A stretch of DNA of 64,000 nt from positions 22,812,968 to 22,876,967 of the forward strand of contig NC_036456.1 of the NCBI RefSeq assembly GCF_002775205.1, read 5' to 3'. The notes below the pieces were generated by a model, which was not told where the DNA came from, did no database searches, and worked only from the letters and a program-made list of their open reading frames with translations. Origin of the DNA: Xiphophorus maculatus. Lineage: Eukaryota > Chordata > Actinopteri > Cyprinodontiformes > Poeciliidae. Of this stretch, positions 1 through 11,759 are shown one piece after another (positions within the stretch are counted from its first letter, which is position 1; every line of letters starts with the position of its first letter). Made by a program: the position numbers and the translations under genes.

Positions 1-722
1 ATTAAATATATAATCAACCCTTAAAATTTTCTATTACATAACAATAACAAGATTTGAATGAACTTAAATGACACAAAGCAGTTTTCCTGCAGCATTCAAT
101 GGAAATCAGCGGTGATGTAATGTGGGCTAAAGACCACTAGATGGAGCAAAAGACTGAATCATAAGAAGCCAGAGACAGTAAATATACTGCAAATATTTAA
201 TAGGATCAATACTTCATGCTCCACCAGTAGGGGGCGACAAAACACCGGTTTCCAGTTGTCAGATATTTATTAAAGGTCCAGTTAAATGTTGCTTAAGTTC
301 TAAATAAAGAATCTTTGGGAGTCCAGTTAACAGACTTACATACATTTAGAGCACTGTGTAAAAAAATAAAATAATTCAAGCTGTGAGAGACAAGTCTAGA
401 TGAAGACTGAGGCTATATACTGATAGGAAGACTGTAGAATAAACAGGTTTTTAGAGTATACATTTGATGACCCAGTAATGAACTGTTCTTATTTTTGTTA
501 ACACAAATATTAAGTTCGGTTGGAGAACCATAACAGAACCTGAGTATCTGTGTGTGTTTGCATTAAAATAAAGTTCATTCTACATCAGCAGACTTTAATA
601 TTTCAGTATTTCTACCTGCTGCTTTGCTGCACTGAGTAACAATCAAACAGGAAGAGGAAGTTCTGCTGCATATGATCTGGGTTTACATGAGAGACACGTT
701 CAGTCAGCATCAAGCATCAGAC
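1..722. other. Upstream region of Ig receptor 1, no gene seen
   Basis: AT-rich sequence with no coding exon that I can support. It contains a perfect match to the CTCF core pattern at 224-236 (listed separately). The last ~150 bases should hold the promoter and 5' untranslated region of the receptor that starts at 723. I see no convincing TATA box. Confidence 0.4.
224..236 (+). promoter_or_regulatory. CTCF-like core motif
   Basis: CCAGTAGGGGGCG matches the vertebrate CTCF core CCASYAGRKGGCR at all 13 positions. It lies about 490 bp upstream of the first Ig receptor. Binding is not shown; only the motif is seen. Confidence 0.4.
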
Positions 723-3700
723 ATGGAGGTCACAGCTCTCTGCATGCAGATCTGTGAGTAAAGATATATTATTATTTACTGACATCTATCTATATTTTGA
801 GTTTTTAATCTAAAGTTTTTTCTCATGTTTCTACAGTCATGAATCTGTTTGTCTTTCTGTTGATACGACCTGGTCTGAGTTACACGGATCAGAAACCCGG
901 TGAGTTGGAAACTATTTTGTTTTATGCTTAGTGAAAAATGTTATTTATTTTTTTTAGACTTAATTCAAATTATTTTTGAAACTGAGTTCAAATAAATCCA
1001 ACAGCATCTAAAATCAGGGTTACGTCAACATTATCACAAGTTAATGAAAAATAAGTTTTCATTGTTATTTTCCATGGATTTATATTAAAGTTCATCAGTT
1101 CATTTCTGTATTTTTATCGTTCCAGCTTTTCCTATTGTCTCTCCAGACAGACTTCAGTTCTTTGAGTATGAGTCTGTCTTTGTAAGCTGTGAGGAAGACA
1201 AACAAGTGAAAGCTTGGAGAGTGAGGAGGAAACTTCACAAAATGAGTTCAGCAAGTTATTCTGAGGCCTGCAGCGTCGCGGCTGCATCCTGCAGCATTCA
1301 GTTCGCTTTTGAGAGACACAGTGGAGAATACTGGTGTGAAAACCATGAAGGGGAGAAGAGCCGCGCTCTCAACATCTCTGTTACAGGTCTGAACTCAGAA
1401 TGACGTCTTAAAAAGTTTTTTTTTTTAAATAAACTAAAATAATGTTCTTCTAGATAATAAGCAAACATTGACAAATTCTATGGTTTATTTACAGAACAAA
1501 ATTAATCAAGATAAATCATTTCAGAAAATTTTCCTCCTGTAATTTGAATCTGTAAAATTTAATAATAAACTAACCAAAATCTGATAAAACTGAAAAAATA
1601 AAAAATAAATAGGGATGTTCAAGAGTCATGTTTGTTTTTTACTTTATGCAAACCAGACATTTTAAAAGATAGATTTTCATATCTACTGAAAATAAACATG
1701 TAGATTTTGAATTTGTTATAAATCCAGCAGAAATCATAGAGTAACATTTGAAACTGTTCTACCTCCCATCAGGTGGATCAGTCATCCTGGATGTTTCTGC
1801 TCAACCAGTGAAGGAAGGATCTGCTGTGACTCTTCGGTGCATTCAGAAGGATACAGAGGAACCAGTCTTTAGTGATTTCTACAAAGATGGCGTCCATATT
1901 GGAACCTACTATGAAACCGATATGACCTTCACCAAGGTCACCAAGTCAGATGAAGGACTCTATAAATGCACCATTTCCAATTCAGGAGAGTCTGCTGAAA
2001 GCTGGCTGGCTGTTGTCAATCCAACAGGAGGTACGTTTGATACCACTGAATGTTATGAGGTTAAAATAATACTGGAAATATAAGAAGATATTCTATTAAT
2101 CTTTGGGATAAAAATGGATGAGATTTGGTCTAAAGGAAAAAAGTTTTCAAAGTCTAAGCTTAGTTGCAGATTTATGTTCTTAGAAAGTCTTTGAAGAACT
2201 TACAGCAGAAAAATACGTTTCAAAGTTTAGCCTTCTGCAAACCTGCACAGCATTTAAACTGAAATTTATTCCACTTCTGGTTTGAACATTTGGTGAAGAG
2301 GTAGAGTAGGTGCTCTGTGTACGGAGGTGTTTGGTCCTGGAGTCAGCCATCTTGGATTCCTGACGCTGAAACCTTTGGCTGTCTGCATGTCTCTCACTGT
2401 TCACTGACCTGATTTCTTAAATCTTATTTTCAGGATCTAATGAAGAGATGCAGCCTTCGACTAATGTGCTGATTATAATCATCATTTTGTTGTCCGTCGT
2501 TTTCACTCTGCTGTTCTGGGTGATTGGACTGATTCTCTACAAGAAACACAAAGGTAGCGCTAGCTCGCTTCGAGATTCATAATCAGTTTCAGAATTTAAA
2601 TGTTTTCTCTGCAACATGAGTTTGATCATTTATCTTGGTTTAAGTGGAGGAAACGTTCTGGTAAACTATAAACTCCTGGTGATGCCAAACATTCATGGCC
2701 ATGAACCTGATTCTTTTAGGGCTTTTTAGTGGAAAACTTTAATTTTATTTTGACAATTTTATCTGAAATTATATCTACAGACTCAAATATATGCATATTT
2801 GGTCAAAAGTCTCTCTGCAAGGTCCACAAAATCCAAACTGTTTTTGTGGACAACGTCTTGCATAATTTTGGCAAAATATTTGTATTTTTTCCTAACAATA
2901 TTGATAAAACTGTTATTGATAAAAGTCACTCATAGATTTGACTGAACCGAGGTTTGGGAAAACCGTTCCAGAAGTTTAAAGTTGGTTTTGTTTTTCCTTC
3001 CCTGAAACACATTTGATGTGTTGCACAAAATCTCTTTATCGTTTTGTCCTGAGAAAACAACAAGATTAAATGTTTCAAATAGAAACTGTAGACCAGATTT
3101 CCTCAAATCAAATCTGACCTAAACAAACTTTACTCAAATAAAAGTAGCAATACATAAAAAATAACCATCTAAAAAATTACCCAAGTATAAAAGTATTTAG
3201 TAAAAAGTCTACTCAAGTTTTAACTGATTAAATATCATTTAATATTTAAAAATTACATAATCATATGGAACAAAGTATAAGGTTAGGTGGAAATCTTGGT
3301 ATATTAAGGACCAAAATGATAATAATTCATACAAGTAACAAACAAAATAGGCAAAATAAATATTTTCCAAATCAGTTTCTTTTAATATAAAACTTATTAA
3401 ACTTTAACAAAAACTGCAGGTGTGTTTCTGTGTCTGGTGAATTTTTAATTAAAACATTTAGTGGATAGAAAATCAAGAAGTTTTACTCAAGTGAGTGTAG
3501 AGATACAACTCAAGTAAAAATAGAAAGTACAGTTTTGTAAAAATACTCCTAAAAATAATTTTTTTCAAAAAAGTTACTAAAATAAATGTAAGTGTGTAAA
3601 TACTGAACTCTGGCTTCACCTCACCTGATTCAAGTAAACATTTCATTAAGAACTAAACTGAAGTAATTCAGTCATTTAATTGATGTGTGTTGAAGCAGAA

Positions 3701-4488
3701 ACAAACGTAAAAGTTGCTGTCGACTTTCAAATGACCAAGAACCAAACAACCAAATATCTGCAGTGGATTCAATTTTTTTTTCTTTGTTTCATATTTGCAG
3801 TTATGAAAAATGAAATTGTCTCAGATCCAAATGATACAACGTATGCCTTGGTTAACAAGCCTTGGGGGAGGAAAGGTAGAAGTTTGTTTCTTTAGCACAT
3901 TATTGTTAAAAACAGTAGAAGTCATGTTTAGTGCTTGGATATTTTCTTCACCAGGTGACTCTGCGAATAAACCGGATGATGTCACGTACGCCGCCGTTGA
4001 GATAAAGAAGAAAGGTATTATTACCATGACGACTTATTTATCCTCTGTGGTGCAGAACCGTGACATTCGCTCAGTTTTACACACCAACTCAGAACTCTTT
4101 TCAGACAGACAGACGTATCTATCGCACTGGGAGCAATTTTATCTGGTCAGCTAAGAAACACGTAGTAAAACCACCGGGCGCCGCGAGGGGCCCCTCAGTT
4201 TGCTCGTTTAGACAACAATAGAAATGAAATAGAAGCTGATTTCACTGCATCTAATTCTGCATCCACGCCTTCACAAATACCTGTCATGAAAACACACTAA
4301 CAGCTTTAATGGAGTCAGAAATAACTGGTGCACAAAGCTGCAAAATATTTAAACTTAAGCCAACTGTGGTTTTCAAATGAATGTTCTTCTTTTTCCGTCC
4401 ATCAGGGTCAAAGGTTTCCGGAGCGACCGCTGCCCAGCAGGAGCCAGTCTATTCTTTAATCACCCTGAAGAGAGGAGAGTTAAATTAG
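723..4488 (+). CDS. Fc-receptor-like membrane protein, two Ig domains, tyrosine-motif tail
   Basis: Eight exons join in frame: 723-753, 837-899, 1126-1386, 1773-2030, 2434-2553, 3801-3875, 3955-4014 and 4406-4488. Together they give 316 residues. Residues 1-27 are a hydrophobic signal peptide split over two exons. Ig domain 1 is at about 32-118, with the second cysteine in GEYWCEN. Ig domain 2 is at about 119-204, with DEGLYKC. The membrane helix is at about 215-239, followed by YKKHK. The cytoplasmic tail carries TTYALV (Tyr259, fits the switch motif TxYxxV), VTYAAV (Tyr281, fits an ITIM) and PVYSLI (Tyr305, a looser match). All introns except the first are phase 1, as is usual for Ig superfamily genes. 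The likely role is an inhibitory or switch leukocyte receptor, resembling teleost FCRL / Fc gamma receptor-like proteins. The ligand is unknown. The start is chosen for the signal peptide and because receptor 2 begins the same way (MEVT). Confidence 0.85.
3110..3615. repeat. Possible MITE-like interspersed repeat in intron 5
   Basis: The stretch is bounded by related segments in opposite sense (TTTACTCAAATAAAAGTA at the left; ACTCAAGTAAAAATAGAAAG and CTCAAGTGAGTG at the right). This matches a motif style common in fish non-autonomous DNA transposons. I cannot name the family or fix the ends. Confidence 0.25.
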
Positions 4489-5850
4489 TCATGTTACATC
4501 AGCTCAGTCTGTTTCCGTCCCTTTAAACAATGCTAGAATGATCCAGTCACTAACATTTTTGTCTGAGGTTGAAATTGACAAAGTGATGATAAAAATGACA
4601 CCCTGAAAACTTTAACGGTTTGTTTATTGTTCTAAACCTTGAAAAATGAAATGTGGAGTTCGTTTCATCTGTTCATGTTTAGTTATCAGGCTTGTGGTAT
4701 TGTCTATTTTTGATTCTGTTGTTCTCTTTATGTCGTCACACATCTGTTTGTTCTTTCATAAGAGCAAAGCAGTGATGGTCTGTGCATTAATACAGCTCAG
4801 CGATTCTTAGCTCACATGTCTCTAAAGTGGGATTTACTCACAGTCCTTCACCTTTAAGGATCCATCATTGAACCACTGCAGGTTCCTCTCTAGACTTACT
4901 TATAAAGGACTTTTAGGTGAGTTTAAAAGACCAGAATTTGACTTTGGGTTCAAGGCTGTAAATTAACAGCATGATACCAGATCCTCCGATCAATGTGTTT
5001 ACGTCAGAGTTTATACAATGACTTGGCAAAAAAAGACCAAATCAACTGGTGTCTTTATGTCATGATTTGACCTGTCAGATAGATATACAGTATATTGTCA
5101 GTAAATGTGCTCTGTATGCTCTGTGTCTATATTTCTCTCCTCCTTCGCCGTGTGCTTGCTGGTAGGAGTGGCTGCTGTCACACAGTTTAATGCAATTTGT
5201 GGTTCATTAAAATAAATGACTTCTGCTTATTGACACAAAAAATTAATTTCATTTTGTTGTGTTGTATTATATAGAATGAATTACGTTTTCTGTTTGAAAT
5301 TTAAGTTACTTTGAGATGATATTTGTTGTGATTTGGCAACAGTAAAATTCACTTTTAGTGAAATAATTTCTTGCACAACTTTGAACAGGAGAGTCTTTTT
5401 GATTAGTAAAACTTGTCACTGACATTTTTAATGTCAGAAAGTCATATGCTGCTGAAACACGCAAAATATTTTATCATATATTATCCTAAATGTCCGTCTT
5501 TGTTATAACATCCAAAACCTTAATGCAACTCCATTTTTCTTTTCTATCTTTTTATATTAATGGCTGTGGAAACAACTGATTTTTCCTGTGAATTAAATCA
5601 ACGAGATGAATTATGAGTTTTTGTTTTTTTTGATTGTTTTTATTTTGCTTTTAATGTTGATGCTATACTGTTATAATTTAAAGAAAAAAAATCATATTGA
5701 ATATAAAACAAAGTGAAGCTCTAGTGCAGACGGCTGAAAACTGGACAAAGTGACTTCACTCCCACTAACATCTCATAATGTCTTTACTGCAGTTAAACTG
5801 AGACAGATCAGTCAGTTTGTCATGAGCTCCACATTAGCAGCATGTGGCCC
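4489..5850. other. 3' untranslated and intergenic sequence of Ig receptor 1
   Basis: No coding exon is seen. A canonical AATAAA lies at 5211-5216, about 720 bases after the stop, and is the best candidate for the poly(A) signal of Ig receptor 1. Confidence 0.4.
5211..5216 (+). promoter_or_regulatory. Poly(A) signal candidate for Ig receptor 1
   Basis: AATAAA hexamer downstream of the stop at 4488. No earlier canonical hexamer stands out as better placed. Confidence 0.4.
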
Positions 5851-6265
5851 CAGGGCCGGCCCCAGGCATAAGCAAACTGAGCAGCCGCTTAGGGCCCCAG
5901 GGCCACTAAGGGGCCCCCTCAGAGGAGCTGTTTTATTTATTTATTTTTTGTAATAATTTCTATGTCATTATAATTTAAAAAACACACAATTTCAATATGA
6001 AGGGATTTGTTTTTACAATAACATATATTTGATAATATATGTAGAAATCATTATTTTATGGATAAAAAGAAAAAAATAAATTGCTCCTAGGGCCCCCTGG
6101 TGGCCGCGGTAGGTACCGCACGCTTCGCCGGTAACATGAGCTGCTGTGCAGAGCATCCAAACATCCAAACATCCAAAACTCCGGTCAGAAGTTAAGTCAG
6201 CAAAATAATGTCTCAAAAAAGAGGACTGATCCTTCAGAGAGGGAGAAAAGAAAAAAGTCAAGATA
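5851..6265 (+). mobile_element. hAT-like DNA transposon, 5' fragment
   Basis: It starts with CAGGGCCGGCCCCAGGC, a terminal sequence style of hAT elements, followed by a GC-rich subterminal stretch. At 6208 an ATG opens with MSQKRG and a Lys/Arg/Glu-rich run, like the N-terminus of fish hAT / ZMYM1-like transposases. The reading is not continuous and the rest of the transposase is absent. The family assignment rests on recognition, not alignment. Confidence 0.4.
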
Positions 6266-6360
6266 AAGATTTGTTTTAATCTGTCTTGGTAATATAATAT
6301 AATGTAAAAGATTTGTAAAGCTGCTCCTACTACAACACACACTTTCCGCTCGCTCTCACA

Positions 6361-6410
6361 AACATATATATATATATATATATATATATACAGTATATAT
6401 ATATATATAT
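6361..6410. repeat. (TA)n microsatellite
   Basis: Dinucleotide TA tract with a short interruption, next to the A-rich tail of the minus-strand SINE. Confidence 0.8.
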
Positions 6411-6614
6411 TTTTTTTTTCATTTTTTTCTCCAAAGAGTTTTTGCGGCTCTAGTGGCTCGTATTTTTTCCACAGTAGGCAGACAGAAAGGAGGGTGAGGA
6501 GAGGGGGGAAGACATGCGGTAAAGGTCGTCGGGACCGGGAGTCGAACCCGCGTCGAGGATTAAGGCCTCCAAACGTGGGGCGTGCTAACCCGCTGCGCCA
6601 CCACAGCACGCCCC
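6409..6614 (-). mobile_element. tRNA-derived SINE
   Basis: On the minus strand the head reads as a degenerate tRNA with an A-box-like TGGTGGCGCAGCGGGTTA and a perfect B-box core GGTTCGACTCC. A pyrimidine-rich body and an A-rich tail running into the TA repeat follow. The tRNA-like head can hold a Pol III internal promoter, but the following unrelated body shows this is a SINE and not a functional tRNA gene. Confidence 0.7.
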
Positions 6615-6828
6615 ATACAGTATATATATATATAGTTTCATCTAAGCAGAAGACTTGCAGGTGTGAATTTCTTTCTTCAAAAGTGTGCAGTTTTAGTTAA
6701 GCCAGACATAAAACGTGGGGCCACCCAAGTTTATTATCAAGTCACCAAATGTGTGCAGTGTACAAACCAATATTTACTTTTCTTGTGGTTTATTAAAAAA
6801 GTTGTTTTTCCAACCTGTGTTTTCCCAG

Positions 6829-7243
6829 ATCTTGACCTCAAGACTCGGCTCATCGTCAGCGCAGCTTCACTGGGAGTCGCAGTTTTCCTCCTTCTCATTC
6901 GCTGTGCAGGTTTCCTAGAAACACAACTTGGATAACAAGCAAATTGTTGAGTTTTAAAATGTAAAATCCTTATGTAATAAAATATGTCAGTTACTTCGAG
7001 ATGCATCATATCATATGATTACCAGTAAAATTGATTTTGTTCATTCATATATTTCCAGTGTTTTAATGAACATTTTTAAAGTTAATAAGAATTAACTGAG
7101 AAGTACTTCAAAATGTTCTTATCATGATTAAATCATTGCTTTGTTGATTGTGGTTTTTTGATGCTCTTATTCTTCTCTTGCCTTCGGTCCCTGCAGCTGC
7201 AGGAAATCCTCTCCTGCCGTCCCTAAAGCCACTTCAAATTTAA
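6829..7243 (+). pseudogene. Orphan transmembrane and terminal exons of an Ig receptor (or alternative 3' end of receptor 1)
   Basis: Exon 6829-6909 follows a good acceptor (TTTCCCAG) and reads in phase 1 as LDLKTRLIVSAASLGVAV plus FLLLIRCAG, a membrane helix. Exon 7197-7243 adds AGNPLLPSLKPLQI and a stop, and AATAAA follows at about 7245. No Ig exons lie between the end of receptor 1 and this pair; that space holds the hAT fragment and SINE. Both exons share the phase of receptor 1, so they could be an alternative short-tailed 3' end spliced from 2030. They could equally be the rest of a receptor copy whose Ig exons were lost. Confidence 0.45.
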
Positions 7244-7918
7244 ACAATAAATCCTAATGTAATGTGATATGTGCTGAGATTCTCTATTGAATTTTTACAT
7301 GTTAATGTACAATAAGTTGAATTCGTTTTCCTCTGGTAAAAAGGCGAAACTGTCTGCATTTATTTTGCTCATTATTTTACAAAATATAATGTCTAAGTTT
7401 GGCTTGGTTGGAACTATGTGTGTGGCTGATTTATGAAAACATAAACAGAAAACTAAATAAACTTTTATCACTTTTTGGAGTCAAAGTTGGAAAGAATGTT
7501 CCAATTTTACAAGTTCCAAGTAGAGCTTTGCTGTCACTGAGGTAAATATATTTTTGAATACAATCATGTTATATTTATGTTGTACAAACAAAAATATATT
7601 GTACAAGCATGATAATTATATTGCATAACCTTTGTTAATGGCTATTTTATATTTTAATCAATGAAATTGCACTGATTTATGATTTTAGCAGAGCAGAAAA
7701 GAGAAGAAAAACAGAGAAAAAGAAAGAATTGCAATGAGAAATTTAGCAAACTAAAACAAAGACTGTGGGCCGGGTTGAACCTTTTCTGTCTCTCTATCTC
7801 TGAACTACCAAACCCTGATAGAAACTGAAAGGAAAAGATACGCCGGTTGGTTAAAACCTGACAAAAGAACAAAAAGAAAGCAGCCTTCATTCCTTTCACT
7901 GCATTTGATCTGACAGCA
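7244..7918. other. Intergenic, no gene seen
   Basis: AT-rich sequence between the orphan transmembrane exons and the small membrane-protein gene. Its 3' part should include the promoter and 5' untranslated region of the gene starting at 7919. No TATA box is convincing. Confidence 0.3.
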
Positions 7919-10900
7919 ATGGAAACTTCAGTGAGAATCTATGTTGCACTTTTTGCTCTTGCAGCCTCAACAGGTAAGTCTTTCACGATTCTAAAACAGC
8001 TGAGATTAAAGATAATAGTTTAACTTTCACTTATGCCAATATGATGAAACCTCTGACCCAGAATAGAACCCAGCCGTTAACAACCACTGATTAAAATGGC
8101 ATTGTAGGATTAGTTTCCAGATAATATGACTAGAGGACGGCACCATGATTACATTTCAGAGTAAAAAAAAGTTTTAGAGACTTTTAACAACAATAATTGT
8201 AGCAAAAACAGAGCAGTCCATGACACATTTAAGGTGGCAAAACTAAAACAGAGGAAATGAGGGAAGCCACACAACGAGTTTTCTTGCGCAAGAGGCACAG
8301 TTCCTGCCGGGGCCCAGACTTTATCTTTACACCCATCTTACTCCAGAATGTGTCTGGCCCCCAGGCACTGCAGGTCAGGACATGTCCTGTCCGGATCACT
8401 ACAAGACAATTTACAAGAAACAGAAACATAACATACAGCTGTTTTAATTCAAACCTCAGACTGAAGAACTTTTGGCCTCCAAGTCACTTAAACTCTTTTA
8501 AATCCCAGATCTCTCTGTGCTAAGGCTCTATTAATTAATGATTTCATCACTGAGCATAATATCAATGTTATGTTTCTGACAGAAACATGGTTGAATGATA
8601 ATAATGAACCAATCGAACTAATTGAATCTGCGCCTCCTAACTACAATTTCTTCAGTGAGAATAGAAAACACAAAAAAGGAGGAGGCGTGGCTTCAATATT
8701 TAAGAATATACCATAAATTACAGTAAAATCTCTTTGGGTCACTTCACCTCTTTTGAGTATCTTGGAATTGAGGTTAAAGGCCACAAACGAACTTTGACAG
8801 TAACTCTATACAAAACTCCAACTTTTGTGGAAAATTTCTTTACTGACTTGAATGAGCAACAAACTTTTATATGTATTGATTATGATTGTTTAATAATTGT
8901 CGGTGATTTCAACATTCATGTTGGCAACCCCCAAGACAGAGGGGCAAAAAAGCTCGCTAATATTTTAGAGACTTTTTGTCTAACACAACATGTCAAACAA
9001 GCAACACACACTCAAGGACACACACTGGACCTGGTTATCAGTAAGGGTGTGAATATTTCCAATCTCTCTGTAACTGCGCATTCAATCCATGCATTCATCT
9101 TCAGTCGTATTGATTATTGCAACAGCGTCTTCACAGGTCTGTCCAACAAATCAATCAAACAGCTGCAGCTGATCCAGAATGCTGCTGCTGGCGTTCTGAC
9201 TAAAACCAGGAAGATAGAGCACATAACACCAGTTTTAAAGTCCCTCCACTGGCTCCCTGTAGCTCAAAGAATAGACTTTAAAATACTGTTGTTAGTTTAT
9301 AAATCACTGAACGGCTTAGCACCACAATACATTAAAGATCTGTTGTTGTATCAACCTTCCAGACCTCTCAGGTTCTGGTTCTGGTTCTGCTCTGCATCCC
9401 CAGAACCAGAACCAAACGAGGAGAAGCAGCTTTCAGCATCTATGCACCACAAATTTGGAACAAACTTCCAGAAAACTGTAAAACAGCTGAAACACTGACT
9501 TCTTTTAAATCTGGACTAAAAACCCACCTGTTTAGGATTGTATTTGAAATGTAATCAATTACAAATTTATTGATGGAAACTGACTTAATGTCGTGTTTTG
9601 ATTATTGATTCTATGTTGCCTTGTGTTTCTGTGTTTGTAATGATGTAAAGCACCTTGAAATGTCTTGCTGCTGAAATGTGCTATACAAATAAAATTTGAT
9701 TTGATTTTTGATTTGATTTCTGTCTGCGTTTCCCATCACCCATCAACTATCAGAGATAACATTAATTTCTATTTTTCTGAGGACAATTACCAAACTATTT
9801 TTTCAAAATTGTGTTACAAAAGAAACGTTTCAATACTTACACCTTCCTTTTCCTCATTGATAATACAATGTGATGCACATGCTTAGCTAAAGTCTGACTG
9901 TGTATAAAAATATTTTTTTTCTGCTCCAGTTCAATCTGCACCAGCTCAAGAATATTTCAGCCAACATCATAAAGATACACAAGGACAAGAAAATGAAAAG
10001 CAGACATACGCCATGCTGACGTCTCATAACACCTCAACAGGTAAAGCTCACGTTTGGTTGTTTGTTCAAAATGACCTTATAATAATCACACCACACTTCT
10101 GATAAAACGGGTTCATACAAATGTCTTCTATGGCATTTGAACCTCTCAAGCTGCTTTCATTGTATCTGTGCTTAGAAATTTTGAAGAAACAAAAAGTGTG
10201 GCCTTGTGTTAAAAAATAATTTGACAGTCTACTGGGTTTGATTTCCTCTACAAAACAGAAGAAGTGCAGTTCATTAAGAGATAAATACAGTTCATTTATG
10301 AAGACATTGAAATAAGGTTCCTACTGAATAATCAATCTGAAACATTCTCCTACAAATCTCTGAGCAGTCATTCTTCATATTAATTTGAACATTTTAATGT
10401 CTCGTGTAACAACATGTGATCTGTCCTACTCTTCAGCTGAATGTATAACAAGTTCAGTTTTATGATTGTGTGAATTTTTCCTCTTTCTCTCAGGATTAAA
10501 CATTTCGACTGGGCAACTGATCGGCATCATTGTCGGCATCATCGTTGTTGTGCTCATATTCACCGTTCCTTGTGCTGTTAAGGCAGGTATGTTTGGACAG
10601 AAAAAAAGTTTTACTGGTAAAATATTGACTATATCCAATACAGAAAAAAGGGACAACATAGCAAGTTAATACTTCATTTATGCTAAACCTAATTTATAGA
10701 TCAGAATAAATGTATACTTTCATTTGGTCCAGTCTTTTAGAAAGGAAAGTTTAGAAAAGATGGATGTTTTTGAAAGAACATTATTTTGTTGATAATGCAT
10801 GTTTATTTATTTTTCAGGTCTCAGTCGTTCTTGGGCAGCATTTTGTGATTATTATTGTAACTGTTGCCAGTTATGCTTTCATATTGTCCTTGCTGTAGCT

Positions 10901-10924
10901 GAGTGCGCTGACACTGCATCCTGA
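7919..10924 (+). CDS. Small single-pass membrane protein, unrecognised
   Basis: Four exons in phase (7919-7973, 9930-10040, 10494-10586, 10818-10924) give 121 residues. Residues 1-18 look like a signal peptide (METSVRIYVALFALAAST). A short polar ectodomain of about 37 residues contains KQTYAMLTS. A membrane helix follows (TGQLIGIIVGIIVVVLIF), and the tail is rich in cysteine and aromatics (WAAFCDYYCNCCQLCFHIV). All introns are phase 1, as in the Ig receptors on both sides, but there is no Ig domain. It could be a receptor that lost its Ig exons, an adaptor-like partner, or a non-functional transcript. An L2 LINE fills most of intron 1. AATAAA lies at 11218. I do not recognise the family. Confidence 0.4.
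8255..9719 (+). mobile_element. L2-clade LINE, internally deleted
   Basis: The 5' half reads as an apurinic endonuclease (TETWLNDNNEP, then GDFNIH and HTLDLVISKG). At about 9088 it jumps straight to the end of the reverse-transcriptase region (FIFSRIDYCNSVFTGL, TPVLKSLHWLPV), so the catalytic RT core is missing. The 3' end GCTATACAAATAAAATTTGA followed by TTTGATTTGA repeats is typical of fish L2 elements. It sits in intron 1 of the small membrane-protein gene, in the same orientation. Confidence 0.75.
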
Positions 10925-11217
10925 CTCGGCGCCTTGAGTTTCTCTGGGCTTCAGCAGCTCAGCATCTCCAGGGAGAAACTCTGCTGCACTCAGCCAGACT
11001 CATTTAAAACCTGTGGAGTATTTTAATGCACATGGCTTGTGTCACAGCATTATGGGATGCCCACATTGTTTTTTAAAATGTTTTCAGCTTTTACATTCAT
11101 TTCATAGTTAAACAGAGACGGTACTGGATGATAAAGCTCCTGGTCTATCCTGGTCTGGTCTAATCTATTTAGTTGAAACAATTATGTTGAATATCATTTA
11201 GTGGTCAAATAAATGTA

Positions 11218-11223
11218 TGTTAT
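11218..11223 (+). promoter_or_regulatory. Poly(A) signal candidate for the small membrane-protein gene
   Basis: AATAAA about 290 bases after the stop at 10924. Confidence 0.35.
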
Positions 11224-11340
11224 AAAATATCACACTTATGAAAGAGTAGGATGCTTGCTTTGTTTCTTGTAAATATTTGTTGGTCATCTTGTAATTGTTC
11301 ATAAATGAAGTGTATTTCTTCACTAATTTGGTTAATATTT

Positions 11341-11740
11341 TCTCAGGATTTGTTTTTTTCTGTGTTGATTTGAGTTTTCTGTGTGTTTATTTTTGGGTTT
11401 CTGTGTCTTGAGTCTCTGTGTTGTCCTGTCTACCCCTTGATTGTTCCCAGGTGTGTCTCGTTCTGTGATTACCCTCTGTGTATTTAATGTCACCTGTGTC
11501 TCTGTGTCTCTGTGTCGGGTCCTTGTTGTACCCGTTGTACCTGTTTGTCATTCCTGTCGTTCCTGTCGTGTTGCATCTGAAGTCACCAGTTGCTACCAGT
11601 TTTGAACCTTAGTTTTTGCTCATCTGTGCTGCCTGGACTTTTGGATTATTTGTGCCTTTTTCTCCATTAAATCATCTTCATTTCACCTCCACCTGGGTCC
11701 TCTGCGTTTTCCTCACCACCTCTACAGCCATCATTTATAC
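11341..11740 (+). mobile_element. Diverged solo LTR, same family as the 39.9-kb element
   Basis: It shares with the LTRs at 39896-41611 (there on the minus strand) the series TTTCTGTGTCTTGAGTCTC, GTTCCCAGGTGTGTCTCGTT, CTGTGTATTTAATGTCACCTG and the CATTAAATCATCTTCATTT end. No internal region is attached. An old, degraded fossil of an LTR retrotransposon, probably Gypsy-like. Confidence 0.55.
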
Positions 11741-11759
11741 TACCATGTATACATTCCTA

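Noticed and set aside
6013-6609. 198-codon minus-strand frame
   Set aside because: It crosses a hAT fragment, a TA repeat and a SINE; no domain or splice support.
6494-6614. tRNA gene
   Set aside because: A and B boxes are present but the sequence continues into a SINE body and A-rich tail, so it is a SINE head.
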